Positions 25,119 through 36,036 are shown, numbered from the stretch's first letter. The stretch: DNA of 64,000 nucleotides from Mesocentrotus franciscanus (GCA_037976565.1 CP137686.1:124001-188000); one strand, 5' to 3'. A program made the numbers and translations. Notes: generated by a model from the sequence alone, not told the origin.

Positions 25119-28118
25119 TGGCCCTGGCCTGGCCTGGCCTGGCCTGGCCTGGCCTGGCCTGGCCTGGGCCTGGCCTGGCCTGGCCTGGCCTGGCCTGGCC
25201 TGGCCTGGCCTGGCCTGGCCTGGCCTGGCCTGGCCTGGCCTGGCCTGGCCTGGCCTGGCCTGGCTGGCCTGGCCTGGCCTGGCCTGGCCTGGCCTGGCCT
25301 GGCCTGGCCTGGCCCTGGCCTGGCCTGGCCTGGCCTGGCCTGGCCTGGCCTGGCCTGGCCTGGCCTGGCCCTGGCCTGGCCTGGCCTGGCCTGGCCTGGC
25401 CTGGCCTGGCCTGGCCTGGCCTGGCCTGGCCTGGCCTGGCCTGGCCTGGCCTGGCCTGGCCTGGCCTGGCCTGGCCTGGCCTGGCCTGGCCTGGCCTGGC
25501 CTGGCCTGGCCTGGCCTGGCCTGGCCTGGCCTGGCCTGGCCTGGCCTGGCCTGGCCTGGCCTGGCCTGGCCTGGCCTGGCCTGGCCTGGCCTGGCCTGGC
25601 CTGGCCTGGCCTGGCCTGGCCTGGCCTGGCCTGGCCTGGCCTGGCCTGGCCTGGCCTGGCCTGGCCTGGCCTGGCCTGGCCTGGCCTGGCCTGGCCTGGC
25701 CTGGCCTGGCCTGGCCTGGCCTGGCCTGGCCTGGCCTGGCCTGGCCTGGCCTGGCCTGGCCTGGCCTGGCCTGGCCTGGCCTGGCCTGGCCTGGCCTGGC
25801 CTGGCCTGGCCTGGCCTGGCCTGGCCTGGCCTGGCCTGGCCTGGCCTGGCCTGGCCTGGCCTGGCCTGGCCTGGCCTGGCCTGGCCTGGCCTGGCCTGGC
25901 CTGGCCTGGCCTGGCCTGGCCTGGCCTGGCCTGGCCTGGCCTGGCCTGGCCTGGCCTGGCCTGGCCTGGCCTGGCCTGGCCTGGCCTGGCCTGGCCTGGC
26001 CTGGCCTGGCCTGGCCTGGCCTGGCCTGGCCTGGCCTGGCCTGGCCTGGCCTGGCCTGGCCTGGCCTGGCCTGGCCTGGCCTGGCCTGGCCTGGCCTGGC
26101 CTGGCCTGGCCTGGCCTGGCCTGGCCTGGCCTGGCCTGGCCTGGCCTGGCCTGGCCTGGCCTGGCCTGGCCTGGCCTGGCCTGGCCTGGCCTGGCCTGGC
26201 CTGGCCTGGCCTGGCCTGGCCTGGCCTGGCCTGGCCTGGCCTGGCCTGGCCTGGCCTGGCCTGGCCTGGCCTGGCCTGGCCTGGCCTGGCCTGGCCTGGC
26301 CTGGCCTGGCCTGGCCTGGCCTGGCCTGGCCTGGCCTGGCCTGGCCTGGCCTGGCCTGGCCTGGCCTGGCCTGGCCTGGCCTGGCCTGGCCTGGCCTGGC
26401 CTGGCCTGGCCTGGCCTGGCCTGGCCTGGCCTGGCCTGGCCTGGCCTGGCCTGGCCTGGCCTGGCCTGGCCTGGCCTGGCCTGGCCTGGCCTGGCCTGGC
26501 CTGGCCTGGCCTGGCCTGGCCTGGCCTGGCCTGGCCTGGCCTGGCCTGGCCTGGCCTGGCCTGGCCTGGCCTGGCCTGGCCTGGCCTGGCCTGGCCTGGC
26601 CTGGCCTGGCCTGGCCTGGCCTGGCCTGGCCTGGCCTGGCCTGGCCTGGCCTGGCCTGGCCTGGCCTGGCCTGGCCTGGCCTGGCCTGGCCTGGCCTGGC
26701 CTGGCCTGGCCTGGCCTGGCCTGGCCTGGCCTGGCCTGGCCTGGCCTGGCCTGGCCTGGCCTGGCCTGGCCTGGCCTGGCCTGGCCTGGCCTGGCCTGGC
26801 CTGGCCTGGCCTGGCCTGGCCTGGCCTGGCCTGGCCTGGCCTGGCCTGGCCTGGCCTGGCCTGGCCTGGCCTGGCCTGGCCTGGCCTGGCCTGGCCTGGC
26901 CTGGCCTGGCCTGGCCTGGCCTGGCCTGGCCTGGCCTGGCCTGGCCTGGCCTGGCCTGGCCTGGCCTGGCCTGGCCTGGCCTGGCCTGGCCTGGCCTGGC
27001 CTGGCCTGGCCTGGCCTGGCCTGGCCTGGCCTGGCCTGGCCTGGCCTGGCCTGGCCTGGCCTGGCCTGGCCTGGCCTGGCCTGGCCTGGCCTGGCCTGGC
27101 CTGGCCTGGCCTGGCCTGGCCTGGCCTGGCCTGGCCTGGCCTGGCCTGGCCTGGCCTGGCCTGGCCTGGCCTGGCCTGGCCTGGCCTGGCCTGGCCTGGC
27201 CTGGCCTGGCCTGGCCTGGCCTGGCCTGGCCTGGCCTGGCCTGGCCTGGCCTGGCCTGGCCTGGCCTGGCCTGGCCTGGCCTGGCCTGGCCTGGCCTGGC
27301 CTGGCCTGGCCTGGCCTGGCCTGGCCTGGCCTGGCCTGGCCTGGCCTGGCCTGGCCTGGCCTGGCCTGGCCTGGCCTGGCCTGGCCTGGCCTGGCCTGGC
27401 CTGGCCTGGCCTGGCCTGGCCTGGCCTGGCCTGGCCTGGCCTGGCCTGGCCTGGCCTGGCCTGGCCTGGCCTGGCCTGGCCTGGCCTGGCCTGGCCTGGC
27501 CTGGCCTGGCCTGGCCTGGCCTGGCCTGGCCTGGCCTGGCCTGGCCTGGCCTGGCCTGGCCTGGCCTGGCCTGGCCTGGCCTGGCCTGGCCTGGCCTGGC
27601 CTGGCCTGGCCTGGCCTGGCCTGGCCTGGCCTGGCCTGGCCTGGCCTGGCCTGGCCTGGCCTGGCCTGGCCTGGCCTGGCCTGGCCTGGCCTGGCCTGGC
27701 CTGGCCTGGCCTGGCCTGGCCTGGCCTGGCCTGGCCTGGCCTGGCCTGGCCTGGCCTGGCCTGGCCTGGCCTGGCCTGGCCTGGCCTGGCCTGGCCTGGC
27801 CTGGCCTGGCCTGGCCTGGCCTGGCCTGGCCTGGCCTGGCCTGGCCTGGCCTGGCCTGGCCTGGCCTGGCCTGGCCTGGCCTGGCCTGGCCTGGCCTGGC
27901 CTGGCCTGGCCCTGGCCTGGCCTGGCCTGGCCTGGCCTGGCCTGGCCTGGCCTGGCCTGGCCTGGCCTGGCCTGGCCTGGCCTGGCCTGGCCTGGCCTGG
28001 CCTGGCCTGGCCTGGCCTGGCCTGGCCTGGCCTAACCTGGCCTGGCCTGGCCTAGCCTGGCCTGGCCTAACCTAACCTACCCTAACCTAGCCTACCCTAA
28101 CCTGGCCTAACCTAACCT
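25119..28118. repeat. TGGCC pentamer satellite, about 3 kb
   Basis: An essentially pure head-to-tail array of the 5-bp unit TGGCC (80% G+C). Only a handful of one-base indels occur, mostly in 25119-25370 and one near 27910. From about 25370 to 27905 no interruption is visible. From about 28030 the units decay to CCTAA, CCTAC and CCTAG variants, ending at ACCCCACTT. The three very long open reading frames across it (LAWPG repeats) arise because the unit contains no stop codon in any plus frame; they are not genes. Confidence 0.95.
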
Positions 28119-28126
28119 AACCCCAC

Positions 28127-28436
28127 TTCTGGTACTGGAAAGGGTACAGAAAAAAGCACCATGCTCTTTAGAATACACCACCAGCTAGTCAATATTTGTC
28201 TTCCTCACCTCATAACCAAAGCTACATACATCAGCAGAAGAGACCACACACTCAAGCTCTCTGTTCCTGAGGCAACAATAGACTCCTACAAGTACTCATA
28301 TAACCCCTGGACCATTCGCATCTGGAATCAACTACCAGCCACTGCAGTAACTGCCCCAACGGTTGCTGCTTTCCAGATGACCGCCCTCCCTGTCATCAGA
28401 GGGTTAGAACCTCCTGTAGGTTCCAGAATGCTGTAA
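28127..28436 (+). pseudogene. LINE reverse transcriptase C-terminal fragment
   Basis: Reads LERVQKKAP then, after a frame break, YRIHHQLVN-like sequence, LPHLITKATYISRRDHTLKL and NPWTIRIWNQLPATAVTAP. This is the tail that follows the RT domain in jockey/CR1/L2-type LINEs (the 'W N x L P' motif). It is 5'-truncated at the satellite edge and has stop codons. Probable 3' UTR continues to about 28700. Confidence 0.75.
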
Positions 28437-28710
28437 ACCATATAGCAGCATGAGTTTTTACTTGCACGTCACTGTTTTACTGTATATAGAAATTGTACAC
28501 CTTTTTTTGTCTGCACCTTCACCTGCTGTCACAACACATCCCATCCCATCCCGTCCCAGCTTGGAAAAGCTGCTTCAGGGATTACCTCATCAAGTATCAA
28601 GTCCATCTATTATCCTGAAGTGTTGCTACATGCCCAGCCCATCTCCACTTTGATTCTCTGACTTTCTCCATAATGTCTTTAACCTTTGTTTTCTGGGGTA
28701 TGACTTTGTG
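28437..28710. other. Probable LINE 3' UTR
   Basis: Noncoding, with a CATCC/CGTCC tandem (about 28538-28556). Ends where homology to the large element begins. Confidence 0.4.
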
Positions 28711-29551
28711 ATTGATCCATTAGCGCGTTCTAATTATAGTGTACGTAATAATAGAGGTAACAATGGCATCTCGGACATTCAACGTTGCCTTTGCCCAACT
28801 CTGCACGCCTATATGGGTATTGAATGGATGTCACGAACAATAAAACGGCCAACGCTTACCCTTTGTTTCTCGACCCCTGTCCCGCTCTCTATTAAACTCC
28901 CCTTTCATGATATGGCTACGTTGCGTTTATGTATTATGCGCCATAATATGTTAGTGATTGTGATATATTTTGAGCGAAATAATCGAAATTAGAATACAAA
29001 AAAGTATTAAACAGGGAAACAAAAACAACAAAATCATATTGCTAGTTTAAGTTTACATAAATGCAAGCGAAGGAAGATGGGTATCATATTTAGAGTTCAG
29101 AAATAAACAATATGAGTGAGAGGGGTTGGAGAGATAGAAAGTTGGACGTTGTCTGTACTGTATTTATTATGATGATATTTGTCTCTCTGATCAACCGCGC
29201 CCCCTGCTCTGATTTTTTTCTTTCGTTTCCTTTTTTTTTATAAATCTTTTAGCTGAAGTTTAATGTCCGATGTATATTAGTACCATCAAAATAAACATTA
29301 CATTTTATAACAATTTGATGCAACAGATATTTACATTCAAATGCTTTACTTTGTATAATTATTGTATAGTAATATTCTTCTCATTTTGATATCATCGGGC
29401 GCTAGTTCCGTGTTTTTTCCTTCTCCATATCGAGGTAATGGTATAATAATCTATCTCAAGATCGAAAGGAATACGTTAGGAATAAAAGCAAGTAGCGGTA
29501 CGGAAAACAGTACCAGAGATGATGATTGAAAATGGCGCCGAGAAAGCGAGC

Positions 29552-29584
<33 letters not shown>

Positions 29585-31971
29585 AAGAGAAAAAGAGAGA
29601 GAGAAACAATCATTTCTTATGTCATCTTTTCGTCTGTGACATATTACTTAACCATATCTTCTTGTTTATTATTTTATCTTGCATGATTGTTATATCTTTC
29701 AATGAATATTGCAGAAAGGGTAAAGTCTGGTTCTACGTTATATGATTAATGACAATTTTTATTAAGGATTACGTCGAAACGTGATCCCATTAAAATTCTT
29801 AAAAAACAGTCACGACAACTGCAAAAACAACAAGACCCCCAAGTAAACAGGGTTATCTGAAACAGATATACATGTGGAGGTGGAGGATAAAAGGCGAACA
29901 TTTGACCCATGTATTGTTCGTGGAATCCTTTCAGTACTGTTTAACGCGCCCATATGCCGGCGGGGATGGGCATAGATTCCCTTTATACAACGAGTTGCAT
30001 CATGAACCGTTCGTTTTGTTGCGCCTTGTTGGAAACAGAATGGCGTTTGAATTCTTTCTTTTAAGGATGTACAGCTGCCTGTAAACCTGAATAGTTAACA
30101 TTTATGTTGCTCAACAGTGGAAACAAAATGACGCTCAAATCATGAGTTGTTGTTACTCTTTGTGGGTACTCTAGTTGGGAGAACCATTTGTGTCCCTCAG
30201 TTTAAGATCAATTTTGCGCCATCTAACGGGGACACCTGGGGTATGTTTACCTAGAATACGCGAGTGTTATCACCCTTAGAACAGTATTTTCAAATTAAAT
30301 TTTTAAATTTACTTTAGCAAAAAGCGGAAGCGAAATTGTGTCTCTCCCCATAATAGGAAAGGTGAAAAACATTATGCAAATCTATGGTGATCGGGGCGGA
30401 TATGTCAGGTAAATTCATGTATTTTAAACATTTCATAACGTTTTCAGCTTGTCAAATATATGTGGTTCATTTCTCTTCTTATAATGTATTTGAAAAGATC
30501 GTCGGATCGTCGTTGTTAAGAAAATTTAATTCCCAGTAGCGTATATACATCCTCTCTGCTGAATATACGCTACTCGTCTTTTCATATTGCTTTCCTTCCA
30601 TTATTTATCAACCTTACCGTCTAAAAAAAATGATAATAATAATATTGATGATGATGATGATAAAAATAATAATAATTATAGCTGGAGACACACTAGCGTA
30701 TGGGGGGGGGGGCATGGGGCATAGGGGGGATAAAGAGGCAGAGTGCACCCCTAATATAATGGGTGACAAGTGCCAAACATTAGAGAGAGGGAGAGAAAAG
30801 AGAGAAAGAGAGGAGAAAATAGAGGGAGGGAAAGAGATGAAAGAGAGAAATATAACATATTTTCTTTGAAGAGGGCTTTATACCAAGTCCAAAGAAAAGA
30901 ATAATATTAAAACCTTCCGTAAACTGCGTTTTGCCTCTTTATGTTAAATAACAATGGAAAAGCAATGGGATGGTGGGGTGTTTTGAGGCACAATATCAAG
31001 TCTCCAAAAAAAAATCATGAACGAAGTTTTGATATAATTTATTTTGCTTTTACATTTATAAAATTCAGCCCATTCTGCGACACAAATTTGGAATAAATAC
31101 ACAATTACAATTATTATTATCATAAAAGACTGTTAAAAGATTTTTTTTTAGAAATGAATATAACAACATGTAAATTTTTGAGAAAAATGAAATGAAATGG
31201 AAGGATTCCAGAATTATATAAAGGGGGAAAATGACGCATATTAATGCAAGCACTACACTGGATCTGCAAGGAGTAAACTGAAGAGAAAGAGAGAGAGATA
31301 GCAAATATTGTTTTAAACTAAATAACGAGAAGCAACCTTGCTCCATAAATTAATATCTACCATTTGGGAATCCTGCATAACTCTTCAGAGTCCAAGGTAT
31401 TCCCATTGCTGGAGAATTAAATTCGATTGGGACTCCCATAACCCGTGTGTCCCTAATTGACATCTCCTAGTTACCTACCCGACAAAAATCTCCTTTTCAA
31501 AAATCATTCGGTTAAACACAGAGAAAATGTTGTTTAAAATGCTTACAGTTCATTACAATATAAACTAGACAGCTGGTTGTTCATATAATATTGTAAACAA
31601 CTGATTGCATTTTTAAACAGGTCGTATTATTTTTAAACAACACTTTTAAACGGTGTTTTTATTATGTATGATCCATTCCCTAACGGAGTACAATGCCAAT
31701 TCGACACGAACTTAAGGTACGCTCAAACAACCTTTCTAATTTAGCCGTAGAGGGAGCTAGATAGGTAATATGGCGAATCTTCCAATGACGAGAAAATTCG
31801 ATTGCAGGATTCCAGCAGGAAAAAAGATGTCACCGCCTTTCAGACAAATAAAACACAATGCGGCCCTGGTGGCAAATCCAGCATCCGGGATTAGTAAATA
31901 AAGCCTTCCCGCGTTCGTGCTTAGGTTAATCCACCGCGGCGGATCGCGCATGGTATTTAATCCAAGGCTCC
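28711..31971. mobile_element. Second, 5'-truncated copy of the Harbinger-like element
   Basis: Begins inside the element at GATCCATTA.CGCGTTCTA (compare 6389). It carries one module B (29319 to a GA tract at 29550-29605) and ends with the same inverted-repeat terminus, ATTTAATCCAAGGCTCC (31955-31971), followed by TTA. No left terminus is visible. It lacks the nested TTAA element: the empty site is near 30947. A block at about 28930-29035 is inverted relative to 9200-9300. Reading frames inside are short and without family resemblance. Confidence 0.7.
30535..30574. repeat. 12-bp perfect hairpin
   Basis: AGTAGCGTATAT (30535-30546) pairs with ATATACGCTACT (30563-30574) across a 16-nt loop. It lies in a part of the second element copy that has no clear counterpart in the first. 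Confidence 0.6.
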
Positions 31972-32200
31972 TTAAAAGTTATTCGAATGGATAAGCATTG
32001 CAAATTGTAAATGGTATTTCATTATTAGCCTTCCTACGAATATCTAACACCATGCAGTTGAGTTTGACGTAATTTCATTTAATCGAAATTACGTCAAAGC
32101 GGGGAGAACTAACAAGAAATGAAAGGAGTAACGGCGTTGTTTTAATAGAAGTTCATAGTAGAAAACGCTTATCAAACTTTCCCGATGCGGGGTTGTATTT
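31972..32200. other. Unique sequence with a 14-bp hairpin
   Basis: TTTGACGTAATTTC (32063-32076) and GAAATTACGTCAAA (32085-32098) form a perfect stem with an 8-nt loop. Each arm contains a TGACGTAA, CRE/ATF-like word. No gene. Confidence 0.6.
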
Positions 32201-32780
32201 TACGCGATAACAGAAGTTCTCTAATTTTAATTGTATATCCGCACATTCTCTCAGTCTATATGTCATCTCTACTTTTCAAATTCTCTCTAGAATTTATACT
32301 GCTTATTACCGCTTATTATTATTATTATGTTAATTCTCTGCCGCTATCATCTTCTTACAATATGTTACTCTTTATTTCTTCAATTCAAATCCACTTACCT
32401 TTATATATCTCTATGTCTTAACAATCTCTTACTTTATTATCTTCTCACATTCTCTCACTCTTTTGTTTTCCTCTCTTTTAAATAACCTAACTTCCTTTTA
32501 TTACAAAACTCTCTCCCTTTATCACTTTCTCATATTCTTGCAATCTTTATCTCAGTCTCCCTTTCAAATTATATCACTCTAACATACATTTCTTTCATGA
32601 CAAATTTCTCTCAATTTTATTCAATATCTTCTCACAATCTCTCACTCTGTATCTCTTCCTTTCCATTTCTCTCACTAAATTATACATCTGTTTCATTACA
32701 ACTTTTCTCAATATCTCCTCTCCACACGTTTTTATGTGCTGTGTATCTCTCTTCTTCAAACTCAAACAAACACAAATGAC
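32201..32780. repeat. Pyrimidine-rich degenerate repeat tract
   Basis: The plus strand is strongly T/C-rich with recurring words such as TCTCACAATCTCTCACTCT and TTATCTTCTCACA. An old decayed tandem repeat. The reading frames are low-complexity. Confidence 0.6.
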
Positions 32781-32939
32781 GGTATAATAATTGAAACTAG
32801 ATTATTACACGTCAAACAAACATTTAATCACTAATGCTACTCTTTCAATGACTTCAGAAAATGAATCTTCCTGTAATACTATTCTATTATATTACTAGGC
32901 AAGAAAGTTAAACACATCTCCACATGTATAATTAGGTGT

Positions 32940-33375
32940 TTTTGCATATTTAATGAGCTATAACCTTTCACCTACATACTCGAAAATTGAACTTAGGCTG
33001 TGTTTTGATACCATGTACCTTCATATCAAATTTGATTAAAATCTGTCAAACATTATTAAAGTTATCGAACGGAAACCAGATTAGGATATTTAATGAGCTA
33101 TGACCTTTGACCTATATACTCAGGAATCGAACTTCGGCTGTGTTTTGATACCATAAACCTTCATATCGAATTTCATTAAAATCCGTCAAACATTACTAAA
33201 GTTATCGATCGGAAACTAGATTTTTATTTTTCGCATATTTAATGAGCTATGACCTTTGACCTTTGACCCTACACACTCTGAAATCGAACTTAGCATGTAT
33301 TTTGATACCATGTACCTTTATATCAAATTTCTTTAAAATCCGTCAAACATTTCTGAAGTTATCGATCGGAAACCA
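32940..33375. repeat. Three tandem copies of a ~145-bp repeat with DR1-like sites
   Basis: Each unit runs CATATTTAATGAGCTATGAC, TTTTGATACCAT, ATTAAAATC.GTCAAACATT and GTTATCGA.CGGAAAC. Units start at about 32946, 33088 and 33236. The second and third contain TGACCTTTGACC (an AGGTCA direct repeat with 1-bp spacing); the third has three half-sites in a row. Confidence 0.8.
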
Positions 33376-33389
33376 ATTTTTTACGAAAT

Positions 33390-33484
33390 GAAGAACGGAA
33401 GGACGGAAGGAAGTACAGAAGGAAGGACAGAAGGACGGACGGCAGCGTTACTATATCCCCTCCGACTTCGTCGGCGAGGGGATA
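33390..33484. repeat. GGAC/GGAAGGAC repeat and GC-clamp hairpin
   Basis: A GGAAGGACG-type tract is followed by ATCCCCTC CGAC TTC GTCG GC GAGGGGAT (about 33455-33483), a strong hairpin with a 3-nt loop. This closes the tandem repeat above and looks like the end of a repeat family. Confidence 0.65.
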
Positions 33485-33760
33485 ATAACTTATAAACCGA
33501 GCATCTTACTTTAGATTACCTCATATTTTACACTAAAACCATATTTGTTTTACCTTAAGTTTGGAAGCTAAAATATTGACTGTTTTCTTTCTTTATTTTT
33601 TTGCCTTGTCTTGAATCACTTATATGACATGATGTCATGTATTGTTTGTAGTTTGCATTGAAGGAATGCATTTATTCATTGTATTCGATTTGTTAAGGTA
33701 AAGATTTTGAATTATAAAATGAAATAAAACTTGAAACTTAAAACAAGCAAATAAAGTCCA
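33485..33760 (+). mobile_element. LINE 3' UTR fragment with AACTTGA-type tail
   Basis: AT-rich sequence ending AAATGAAATAAAACTTGAAACTTAAAAC (about 33718-33744 read in parts). It resembles a LINE 3' end with a short-period tail. No coding part is preserved. Confidence 0.4.
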
Positions 33761-33844
33761 AAAAAGATCATGTATACCGGTCCCTCTTTTTGGAATGGTT
33801 TGGATTCGGAGGTTAAGGAAGCACCATCGTTAAATTGCTTTAAA

Positions 33845-35080
33845 GGCCAGGTTCATTGAAATTTGGAAAAAAGGCAAATCACACCTCTACAGATTGCTGA
33901 GAACATTAACAAAATGACTAAAGTACTTTTAAAGCCCTCACTATTGTGAGGAATAAATTAATTGCAATTTTGATACCCTTTCCAAAACCCACTCACAAAG
34001 TGAAATGACGGCATTATTTACATGCGATAAAATGACGTCACATTATGAACAACCTGCAATCACACATTCGGGACAATGTTGGATACCCATTGCAATTTTT
34101 AGATATGGGTTAACGTTGTTTGTATATTTACCGCCAGTTGTGATATTTCCTTTATTTTAGGCACTTTGAATGAGATACACTGAATAAATAATACTTTCTA
34201 CAAATGTGTATTCGATTTTTATGTTATTTACCGTCACATTTGACCATAAAAATCGGGAAAATAATCACATATTCTGAGGGCAGCTCAGCGTGTATGTGTC
34301 GGATCTGGGAGTGCCTAAGACATTTTGCATGCTGAACTAACGACTCTTCTGGGGCAAAATATGCGACAAGTTTACATATAATTGTCCAAATATTCATTAC
34401 GAAAATGTCTGATTAGGCCGATTAGTTTAGATTTTTGATAGATAAATGGGGAAAGTGGAAGTCGAGAGAAGACTTAGATCAGTCCGGTTCGCGATTCACA
34501 GCTAGCTCGATCAAGCGCCGGGCCGGCTGGCCTGGCTGTGATATGCGGGCTCATGTAGATACGCAGCGACTGCGGCTGCCCCGACAGCTTGTGCTTGTCC
34601 ATCGACTTCGGCAAAATCTTCCAGATCTTCTTCTAGGTCTAGATCTCCCAAATCTCCATTGTCGTTGTCGTTGTCCGAGGTACTTCCTTCTTCTATCTCC
34701 TCAAAACTCAAATCAAGTATGTTTTCGTCCATATCGATATTTTCAGGGTGACTTTGATGAAGGTAAACAACGTTGGGTAAGAATGGGTACGGTCCTCAAG
34801 AGTCAATGCAATACATGTGAATTGCACGCAAACTGCATCGCGCACCGATCAGCTGAGCGGCCCATTGTATTAATTGTTCATTGTGCTACGTCACTCAAAA
34901 ATCACCTGACTTACGATGTTTTCGGGGTCTCGAGTGGGGTGATATTTCGTCAAGTTTAATCAACTTTTATAATTTTCGCACGAATTTACAAGTTACACAA
35001 ATGTGATAGTTTTACTCAGTGTAATGTTCTGATTACAATGATACCAAATTCAGTCGATTTCAAAATCAATGAACCTGGCC
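33845..35080. mobile_element. 1.2-kb TIR DNA element inside the LINE
   Basis: The ends are inverted: GGCCAGGTTCATTGA at the left (33845-33859) and its complement at the right (35066-35080). Both flanks read TTTAAA. Because the flank is palindromic, the duplication could be TA, TTAA or TTTAAA, so mariner-like or piggyBac-like ends cannot be separated. No transposase. Confidence 0.75.
34511..34732 (-). CDS. Acidic 73-residue ORF, unknown
   Basis: Starts MDENILDLSFEEIEEGS, then SDNDNDNGDLGDLDLEEDLE, then an Ala-rich stretch. The strong acidic composition is unlike the AT-rich surroundings, and the region is locally GC-rich. It could be a fragment of a captured host exon or of the acidic N-terminus of a transposase. 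An overlapping plus-strand frame of 174 codons is probably its shadow. No domain recognised; low confidence that it is expressed. Confidence 0.3.
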   Translation of the reverse strand: MDENILDLSFEEIEEGSTSDNDNDNGDLGDLDLEEDLEDFAEVDGQAQAVGAAAVAAYLHEPAYHSQASRPGA

Positions 35081-35225
35081 TTTAAACGCAAACTTCGAGG
35101 TTTTCTTTTAAATTCTTACATCTAATATAATTTGTTTGCCCTCCACAGTCCTTTTTTCTCCAATGCTAATCTTAATTGTTAATTAATGATGCATGTTCTG
35201 GTTTTTAATATAGATAGATAGATGG

Positions 35226-35640
35226 ATTTTATTACATTCTTCGTGTCTGGCAGTTAAAAACTGAAATGAACATGAATTACAATACAAATTTCCAAAGAAC
35301 GATAACATAATAATGTGAGATACCAATAGGCCACCTCCGCAATGCATTCAAATACAATTGAAAGGAAATACCAACGAGCTCTCACACTCGCCCGCCGAGA
35401 GACACTGCACCCCAATAGTCAGAACGCGGACCGCACACATCAGCCGCCGCTAGGCTGGACAAGCTATAATGTTCGTCCAGCCCAGCAACGACTAATGCAT
35501 GCAATCCGCACCCCGACCACCAAGACACAATGACCATCAGCAGGCGAATGCGATCATTCATCTCCAGGCACTCCATAAAGACATGCATTTAATCTGAATA
35601 CATTACGAAAATGGTATTTGATTAAAACATTAAAAATATA
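35226..35640. other. Unique stretch with 8-bp hairpin
   Basis: Possibly a minus-strand LINE 3' UTR sharing the TAGATAGATAGATGG tract with its neighbour. Contains GGCTGGAC (35453-35460) paired with GTCCAGCC (35475-35482). No gene that I can support. Confidence 0.4.
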
Positions 35641-36036
35641 AATCTACATATTTTAAAAAGACAAAAAGTTAAAATTGGAATAGCACGTACCAATAAGGGA
35701 ATAAATTCATTGTATTCTCCAGTTCAACGAAATTCAAGTTGCGTCTTCTTGCCACATATAAAAGACTTCCCTGATGCATACACTTACCATATAAATTATG
35801 TCGTTCTGTATTATGATTGTGTTTTAGTTTGTAATGTCTTGTATACGTCTTGCATTTTGTTATATTGTGAATTTTAATGTTTTGTATTTTCCACATTTGT
35901 CATTTATGTTATGGGTCCACCCACTTCCCTCAAGCCATCGGCTTTATCGGGTGCTAATGATCCAGTACACTTCTCAATGTATATATATATTGTGTGTGAT
36001 TTTTTTTATGAAATAATAAATTAAATTGAATTGAAC
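35641..36036 (+). mobile_element. LINE 3' UTR with AATTG tail
   Basis: GGGTCCACCCACTTCCC... GGTGCTAATGATCCAG (35910-35965) and a terminal AAATTAAATTGAATTGAA (about 36018-36035) resemble the 3' ends of CR1/L2-type LINEs. No RT sequence remains. Confidence 0.45.

Larger units (their letters stand above)
33762..35225 (+). pseudogene. LINE RT tail, split by a DNA element
   Basis: Before the insertion the frame reads FWNGLDSEVKEAPSLNCF (33795-33840). After it the same frame resumes KRKLRGFLLNSYI then stop (35084-35122). Joined at the duplicated TTTAAA these make a normal CR1/L2-type RT C-terminus. A 3' UTR follows to a TAGA tail at about 35210-35222. The protein continuity across 1.2 kb shows the DNA element entered an already resident LINE. 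Confidence 0.75.

Noticed and set aside
24485..28075. Three overlapping open frames of about 1140-1200 codons (LAWPG repeats)
   Set aside because: They run through the N gap and the TGGCC satellite. The unit simply has no stop codon in any plus frame.
28030..28118. Telomere end
   Set aside because: Only a few degenerate CCTAA units, graded from the adjacent satellite and followed by LINE sequence; too short and irregular for a telomere.
32940..33375. CRISPR-like array
   Set aside because: The repeats are about 145 bp with no unique spacers of constant size; the context is animal nuclear DNA.
34435..34959. 174-codon plus-strand frame in the TIR element
   Set aside because: No recognisable motif; it overlaps the acidic minus-strand frame and is better explained as a codon-composition shadow.
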